A DNA stretch of 64,000 nt from positions 1,612,001 to 1,676,000 of the forward strand of contig JAGFBZ010001254.1 of NCBI GenBank assembly GCA_018398805.1, in the 5' to 3' direction. The notes below the pieces were generated by a model. The model saw only the letters and a list, made by a program, of their open reading frames with translations, did not search any database and was not told the origin of the DNA. Within the stretch, counting starts at the first letter, position 1. Each line of letters opens with the position of its first letter. This document shows, in pieces, positions 58,275 to 64,000 of this stretch. The translations under genes were made by a program, and so were the position numbers. The DNA comes from Hirundichthys speculiger. Its lineage: Eukaryota > Chordata > Actinopteri > Beloniformes > Exocoetidae.

Positions 58275-58370
58275 TTTCAAATTTAAGCTCAGAAGTACCT
58301 CCTATATGCATGGAGGTTAAATTGCTTTCATGACACTTTCTAAGATTTAATCAGATGTAACGCATTTTTA
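58275..58370 (+). repeat. Unclassified repeat, first half
   Basis: GCATGGAGGTTAAATTGCTT and CATGACACTTTCTAAGATTT match 31838-31878 of the fullest copy at about 80 percent by eye. The second half is absent. Confidence 0.5.
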
Positions 58371-58744
58371 AACCCTGTTAAAGTGAGTCACACAACCTTT
58401 AAAATACAGTGGTTAGAAAGGGTGTGATCGATACCAAAACACTGATAATTTGATCTTGATGTTTTAAAGATCCATCCTCCTGTAAAAAAAAAAAAAAAAA
58501 CTGAATTAATCAATCAATATCAGCTAATGCTTTGAAATCCAAATCCATCAATTCAATTTCATTGTATTTTTGCTCTTTTTTTGAATATTGCACTTGGATG
58601 GGAACTACTTTACAATGGAGGGAGTAGGTGGAAGGTAAACAGCAGCTGTAATAAAGCTTAAGCAACTGTTATTAGAACATAAATGTTGCATTGTGTGGAG
58701 TTATTTTGATATGCTAAATAAAAATGATTCAAAATGTGGTATAT

Positions 58745-59281
58745 ACGGAGCCCTGGAGGGGACATGAAGGAAAAAAAAAAAAAAATAGGAAAAAAAAATT
58801 TTTTTTGAGAAAATGTAGGAAAATTTTTTTTTTTTCTCGAGTTTGATTTGCAATGCAGTTGAGTTGTGAAACGCGTGCGCTTGGCTGTGCGGAGGAACGG
58901 CTGCCTGAGAGAGAAGGAGAGTCCACCGCCCCGGGGGGCTGCGTAGACGGAGCTGGCAGAGTCCAGACTAGTGTGGTGGTTTGGACCTCGGAGACTCGGA
59001 GGAGGACCGGGGGCTGGACCGGAGGGGTGCGGGGAAGTCAGGCTGGGGAGTCCGGGGGGCGTCTGCCGGTCCTCCTCCGAGGCTCCTGCGGCAGAGAGGG
59101 TCTCACCCCCCTCTCTGCCGTGGTCCAAACCACCTTTTCACAACTCAACTGCATTGCAAATCAAACTCGAGATCTCGAGTTTCAAAACTCGAGAAAAAAA
59201 ATTTTTTTCCTACATTTTCTCAAAAAAAATTTTTTTTTCCTATTTTTTTTTTTTTCCTTCATGTCCCCTCCAGGGCTCCGT
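58745..59281. mobile_element. Foldback-type DNA element with 8-bp TSD
   Basis: Nearly perfect terminal inverted repeats of about 127-146 bp (58745-58871 and 59136-59281) start ACGGAGCCCTGGAGGGGACA. They include A/T runs, CTCGAG and TTTGCAATGCAGTTGAGTTG. The GC-rich core is itself full of inverted pairs (58976-58986 with 59123-59133; 58995-59010 with 59066-59081; 59090-59100 with 59109-59119). Flanks TGGTATAT (58737-58744) and AGGTATAT (59282-59289) form an 8-bp duplication with one change. No transposase frame. An 8-bp duplication fits hAT, P or related superfamilies; the assignment is open. Confidence 0.85.
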
Positions 59282-59289
59282 AGGTATAT

Positions 59290-60429
59290 GTGTCAAAAAT
59301 GTTTAGAAACTGTGGCAATAGCACAAATCTCATAAATGTCACTCAAAAAAGTGTGTTGACTCACAGGAAAAATGATGAGAAGTGGAGAAATAGTAGAAAG
59401 ATACACTTACACTATTGAGGCAGAGTTTTCTAGCAAAGGCATTTCAGAAAGGCAGGAACTATCCAGGTAAGTAATGATAAGAGATCTGTTAACCAGGTAA
59501 AATGAAACCGTTACAGTTATTGTATGATATCATAGTATTGGTATGAGCATAGATTAGGCTTATTTTTCTACCTCTCTGTATTTCACTCACTCATTAAGGA
59601 ACTGGTAAAAGCCTTAAGAGAAAAATGCCAAGTTTAATATCAAGCAAAAGAATTCCAGTAAATTTTCTGTGAGTCACTTTCCCGTCAACAGTTCAGGATT
59701 TGTTTTGTCTTTTATCTGTTTTTGATAGAGAAAAACATGAAAATACAAAAAAGTGGCACGGTTTCCTTTTTTTTTCACAGACAAAGTAATGTCTTAAAAG
59801 TAAGCTTTGATGTGCATTTTTGATGGAAATTCAACATAAAATGTACAAGCAACATATGTTGTGTACAGAAGAAGACTTTGAAACCAGGATACTTAGCTCT
59901 TGCATTACTTGGCAGTGGATGGAAACAAGAATCACTGTTATTGCCCATCCCTGGTGACAGTGGTGAGGAACGGGCTCAACTCTTCCTGCTCCATTTGAAA
60001 ATAAGCCAAATCCTTCGCTGACCTCCAAGAATGCTTAAAAAATTAATGACTTTAATTATATGTCCTGTTGTGTTTCTCACAACTTCAAGAATAACGGGGT
60101 GGATTTGTGTCCCATTAACTTTTACTGAACCCACTGATGATACAGGATGATGTGTACATACGGTGGAACTTTGAGGAGGCGTGTCAGTGTGCTAAAGGAA
60201 TTAGCTCCATGCACTACATCTTTTATTTCACCTGTGTTTATAGAAAAACTGGGCCTGTTTGTCCCATTTTATGCCTCACCTTTTCCAGATCAGTAGCCAA
60301 GCTCCTTTATCTTACATGGTTGTTTCCTCCGCAGTTAACCAGCGTAAATGCAGATATCAGATATTGGTTGCTTTTAAAAGGTAATGTAAGTAACTCATTA
60401 AAAAAAATAGATAAAAAATAAGTCAGATT
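59290..60429. other. Unique AT-rich DNA, no gene seen
   Basis: No repeat or coding feature recognised. Frames at 59831-60028 and 60137-60421 have no recognised domain. Confidence 0.45.
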
Positions 60430-60580
60430 TTGCCATGTAGACCTGTATTGTGAATACAGCCATCGTCACCTCTGCCATGATGTTCAAGGTTGCTGTTGTT
60501 GATGTGTGGTGTTGTGCCGTGAAATGATACACAGTTGTCACAAGAGATGACCGGATGGAGGTACAGAGTTACTTTATCTG
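60430..60580 (+). repeat. Unclassified repeat, second half
   Basis: TTGCTGTTGTTGATGTGTGG, GTGCCGTGAAATGATACACA and GTTGTCACAAGAGATGACCG match 31931-31995 of the fullest copy. The first half is missing here and lies, from another copy, at 58275. Confidence 0.5.
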
Positions 60581-60724
60581 ATTTTCCTGATATTATAGAG
60601 CGAGATGACAAAAACCTCCATTGTGCTGTTTTATTAAGTTTGTCTTTTCATTTTTTTTTTTTTGCCCTCTTTGTCATCCGAGAGGCTCGACTTCATTCTT
60701 GCTGGCTCCTTCCAATAAAAGATG

Positions 60725-60812
60725 TCAAAGTACTCAAATTACCTAAATTACTTCAATTACTTAACGTACCTAAATTAAGTAAAGGTGCTTAAGACCAGAG
60801 TACTTAAGGCCA
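60725..60812 (+). repeat. Diverged short tandem repeat (AAATTACTT type)
   Basis: AAATTACCT, AAATTACTT, CAATTACTT, then TACCTAAATTAAG recur at about 10-bp steps. They are followed by two copies of CTTAAG(A/G)CCAGAG. All lie within 90 bases. Confidence 0.65.
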
Positions 60813-62889
60813 GAGACCTGGGAAATTAGCCAGTAAGTGGTTGGATATTGTGGACATTTATTCTTCTTCTTTTTCTTCACTTATTTTTAACTTATGATTT
60901 TAATATCTGTGCCTCATCAGATATTATCAGTGGGTGATGAGTTAAGGAGAGGAAAGTTGAAGGGGAGCATTATGAACAATTTATCACATATGAAAACATC
61001 CTCTGTACCTATTATTATTGTTACTTTGCCTGTGTATCTCTTTTACCACTTTGGTTTTTCATTGTTGACAAGAGACAAAATGATCATAGTCCATATTTCT
61101 TTCTGTTCATACAGATGCAATAACCATGCTGCTCAGATCGTGGAGAAGAAGAGTGACGCAGGAACTTGTGGGGTCACAGTGAGAAGTGAACGCCATCTTC
61201 ATGTCCACTGTGAAGCAATGTGAGACTAGCTTCTTCTCTTGACCTTCAACCTTCTGCCTTTCAGCATGTCAAACCAACACCATCCCAGAGCCTAGTTCTG
61301 TGAGAAACTTTGCTGTCTCCTTCACACGCTCTCCGTCTCACCCACGGCCCATGTGGCCTGCTCTCCGCTGCCAGTGCTGCAGGTCGGGCCTGTGTACTGA
61401 CGACCTCGGCACAACTCTCTCTTCACAGACAGGCTGTTTAGACACAGAGAGATGCTTTGCTCGCTTGCTGTGTGTCTCCCTCTCTCCCTTCCTGGGTTTT
61501 GCTGTATTTAAAACCCAGTATTCTGTTTACTGTAGGATTACTGCTTTTGTATGTTTCAAATTTGACAGCTGTTTCATTCAACTCCCCAGTGTGGAGGCTG
61601 CACGATAAGGCAGATATGGGTTTCTAATCTTTTCCCTGCCTAAATCCTTTCCAAATCTTCTATTTCTTTCTCCCTTCCCATGATTCCATGCTGTAAGATT
61701 AGAACGTTTTCCAGCACAACTCTTGGCTTTTGGTGCAGAGCTGCTGGAACACTCTGCTAGTACTGCTAATGAAGGGAGCTGCTCCTTTGACAGCTGTTGC
61801 ATCTGACGCAAAGGCTCCTGTATTAAGTCCGCAATCAAAAACCCTCCACAACCATGTCTGCCTGTACGTAGGTGTCTGTAGCGCACACTGACAGTGTGGT
61901 AAAAATAATTGGGTGACTGGTAAATATCATTTTGAGAAGCAGAGTTTGATCTCTTTGAGAAACTGTTTAATAGAGAGCATTATGGAGGATATGTTTCACT
62001 GAAGATATAGCCAAAGCATTAAAATGCATTGACAAAAGAGAAATGTAATGTTTCTTAATGGGCTTTTTCTGCTTGGGGCCCCTCCTAACTGAGATGACTG
62101 CTCATTCACAGATTGAAGCAACTGATTAATTCAGCGCAGGACCTGCAGCATGCCTGTTGTGATTCCTCTGAGGGCCCTCAAAGCCTTGCCTGTATTACAC
62201 TCTGACTAGGATTCTATTTAGGCGAAGCTTCAGGGAAACTGATGGATTAATATTAGTACAGTGGCAGCATTTGACAAACAAGTAGTCATCACAACTCTAA
62301 CAAAGTATAACTAATGTTCTGTTGTATAGAGCAATAGGCAGTGCCTTTGCTCAGCTCTTGATCTTCTTTTTTAGTTTGTTTTTGTTTTGTTTTTTTTTCC
62401 TGTTGAGATGACAGTACCGATGTTGTAAACATGCAACATAAAACAAATGAACAAAAAAAAAAAGAAAAAACAGGGATCACTGAAAGATAATACCTCTAAC
62501 CATATTCTCCTGTTTTCACAAACTGAGGAAAATAAAAAGCAGAATACACCTTACAGCCAATTAAAAAACAACAAAAGACAAACACCTGGATTTAACTTAA
62601 TACACTTAATTAATAGATAAGAGCTTTCCATTGAAAAAGAGCTGCAGTGCTTAATAAGTTCCAGGTGGCAGGAACTTATTTAACCCAAATTGATGCAGTT
62701 AGTAGCTTCTCTTTCCTTAAACAACCATGGTGAAACACACATCCTTGTTCTTTCCCAGAAGGGTCAAATTATCAGCCTGCAACAAGCAAAATAAACAGCT
62801 AAAGAGACTGCAGTAACAACTAAACTGTGACAAATGTTTCTATGGCCTTAAAAACACCGAAATAATAGTGAGGTTAAAAAAAAAAAAAA
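60813..62889. other. Unique DNA, candidate exon and conserved block
   Basis: 61300-61500 is GC-richer than its surroundings. 61114-61221 has an acceptor-like sequence and an open frame (see findings). 62040-62270 is even in composition with CTGATTAATTCAG and GATGGATTAATATTAG motifs. None of these can be called a gene from this sequence alone. Confidence 0.35.
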
Positions 62890-63473
62890 AACAGCCTTCA
62901 GTTTGCTAGAGAGCATAAAGACTGGATTATGCAGCAGTGGAAAAAAGTCACATGGTCAAATGAATCCAGGTTTATGCTGTTTCAGAGTGATGGAATACAT
63001 CAGAATCAAAGAGCAGACACACATCATCCCTCGTGCCTACTCTACAAGTCTGCAGGGGTAGCATCGTGATATGGGGCTGCTTCAGTTGGTCAGGTCTAGT
63101 TTCAACAGTATGTGCCCCAAAAAAACTCAGACACCAGCGTTTTTTATTAACTAATAATTTTTTTTCTTCCTCAATGGAAGAAAACATGGTCTTTCTTCCT
63201 TCCTTGGTATTTCAAGATAATGTCAGGATTCATTAGGCTCAAATTGTGAGAGAGCGGTTCAGGGAGCATGAGACATGAGACATCATTGTTCACACATGGG
63301 TTGGCCACCACAGAGTCCTGTGACAGTCTTTGGGATGTACTGGAGAAGACTTTACAACTCTGCAATCATTAGTACAAGATCTTGGAAAGAACTTATGCAA
63401 TGCTTGGAAAGAAATCAATTTTATGACATAGCAAAACAGTCAGTTTTAAAGGTGGTCCAACCAAACCTATGTT
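62890..63473 (+). pseudogene. Tc1-like transposase pseudogene, third family
   Basis: Pieces in order: FAREHKDWIMQQWKKVTWSN then ESRFMLFQSDG (62905-62990, covering the first catalytic region, with N in place of the expected Asp in WSDES), SIVIWGCFSWSGL (63061-63100), VFQDNVRIH, stop, AQIVRERFREHET (63208-63270; second catalytic Asp in QDN), MGWPPQSP followed by a deletion and frameshift where DLNPIENL is expected (63297-63320), then LWDVLEK- and LGKN-like pieces and GGPTKP at about 63455. Neither terminal repeat is found. It ends abruptly at a LINE fragment. Confidence 0.85.
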
Positions 63474-63617
63474 CAGGTGGAGAGATTACTTCACTCTGTA
63501 TACACATGGAAGAGCTGGAGGAGGTGGCTGAGGATGGGGAGGCCTGAGCCTCTTTGCTTAGGCTGCTGCCTCCACAACCTGAGGTCGGATAAGCAGAAGT
63601 TAATGGATGGATGGATA
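63474..63617 (+). mobile_element. Rex3-like LINE, 3' end fragment
   Basis: Starts with RWRDYFTL-type coding, then EELEEVAEDGEA, stop, ASLLRLLPPQPEVG-like sequence in changing frames, and ends with GCAGAAGTTAATGGATGGAT. The same final block (AGCAGAAGTTAATGGATGGA) closes the copy at 15001-15962. Only the last 140 bp are present, an extreme 5' truncation. Confidence 0.75.
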
Positions 63618-64000
63618 TATTCCTGGCAAGTCAGTAGACATTAAATGACACCCTGGCATTTTAGATTGATTTCTTGCACATCATACTCCACTGTGTTCAC
63701 AGAAATTCTCGAGTTGTATAATAGCTACATATTACTTATCTAGCTGTTATAGGTTCTGCCTCTTGTTTGCTTACTTTCACCCTTTCAGTGTTTGTTCAGG
63801 CTCGAGGAGTCTAATCTCCCACATACAGGTATGCTCTTTGTGTGATTTGTCAACACATCCTTTGGCTGTGATGCAGAGACACTTCAACCCTTCTGAGACT
63901 GCTTCAAAACAGAGAATGAACTCCCTCACAAAAGAAAACAGACTTTAAACAGAGCCTCTGAGATGTGTCATACATCTCTGCTCTGGCGTTATTTAGGTGA
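63618..64000. other. Unique DNA, no gene seen
   Basis: Nothing recognised before the window edge. The 61-residue frame at 63763-63948 has no known domain. Confidence 0.45.

Noticed and set aside
58658..59335. Frames of 100-160 residues on both strands in the GC-rich 58.7-59.3 kb block
   Set aside because: They span the long inverted repeats and folded core of a foldback element; the KKNFFF segments are translated A/T runs.

Overview
The window looks like AT-rich teleost fish DNA from a gene-poor or intronic region. The evidence is the transposon set: Tc1/mariner copies (one with Sleeping Beauty-type inverted/direct repeats), hAT, PIF/Harbinger and piggyBac DNA transposons, RTE/Rex3-like, L2-like and Rex1-like LINEs, tRNA-headed SINEs and solo LTRs, all typical of ray-finned fish. 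I found no host protein-coding exon, rRNA, tRNA gene or CRISPR array that I can defend. Nearly every long reading frame is a decayed transposase or reverse transcriptase, its antisense shadow, or a translated microsatellite.

Layout. 1-4.3 kb: AT-rich sequence with one small Rex3-like LINE piece. 4.3-6.2 kb: a minus-strand SINE split by a Tc1 transposon, then a second SINE. 6.2-13.5 kb: mostly unique DNA with one non-autonomous hAT (10450-11089). 13.5-14.2 kb: a hAT end next to a relative of the Harbinger element found at 51-52 kb. 15.0-16.0 kb: a 5'-truncated Rex3-like LINE with a 10-bp target-site duplication (TSD). 16.2-17.3 kb: an LTR-like block. 17.6-21.5 kb: an RTE LINE interrupted by an L2 LINE. 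22.8-24.0 kb: a Tc1/mariner copy. 24.0-25.9 kb: a minus-strand L2 LINE carrying a probable solo LTR. 26-42 kb: mostly unique AT-rich DNA with a degraded L2, a SINE piece, unclassified repeats and a CA/TA microsatellite. 42.8-48.2 kb: two Rex1-like LINE copies on opposite strands. 49.4-52.9 kb: piggyBac, Harbinger and a SINE. 57.2-58.3 kb: a SINE split by a solo LTR. 58.7-59.3 kb: a foldback element with an 8-bp TSD. 62.9-63.6 kb: a Tc1 fragment fused to a Rex3-like LINE tail.

No genes here work together as a host pathway. The window records successive insertions: Tc1 into a SINE, L2 into RTE, one LTR into a SINE and another into an L2. All recognised transposases and reverse transcriptases are broken by stops, frameshifts, deletions or lost catalytic residues. 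Several unique stretches rich in TAAT-type motifs (about 29, 33, 37.5-38.3, 54.5 and 62.1 kb) could be conserved regulatory DNA, but only alignment to other fish can show this.
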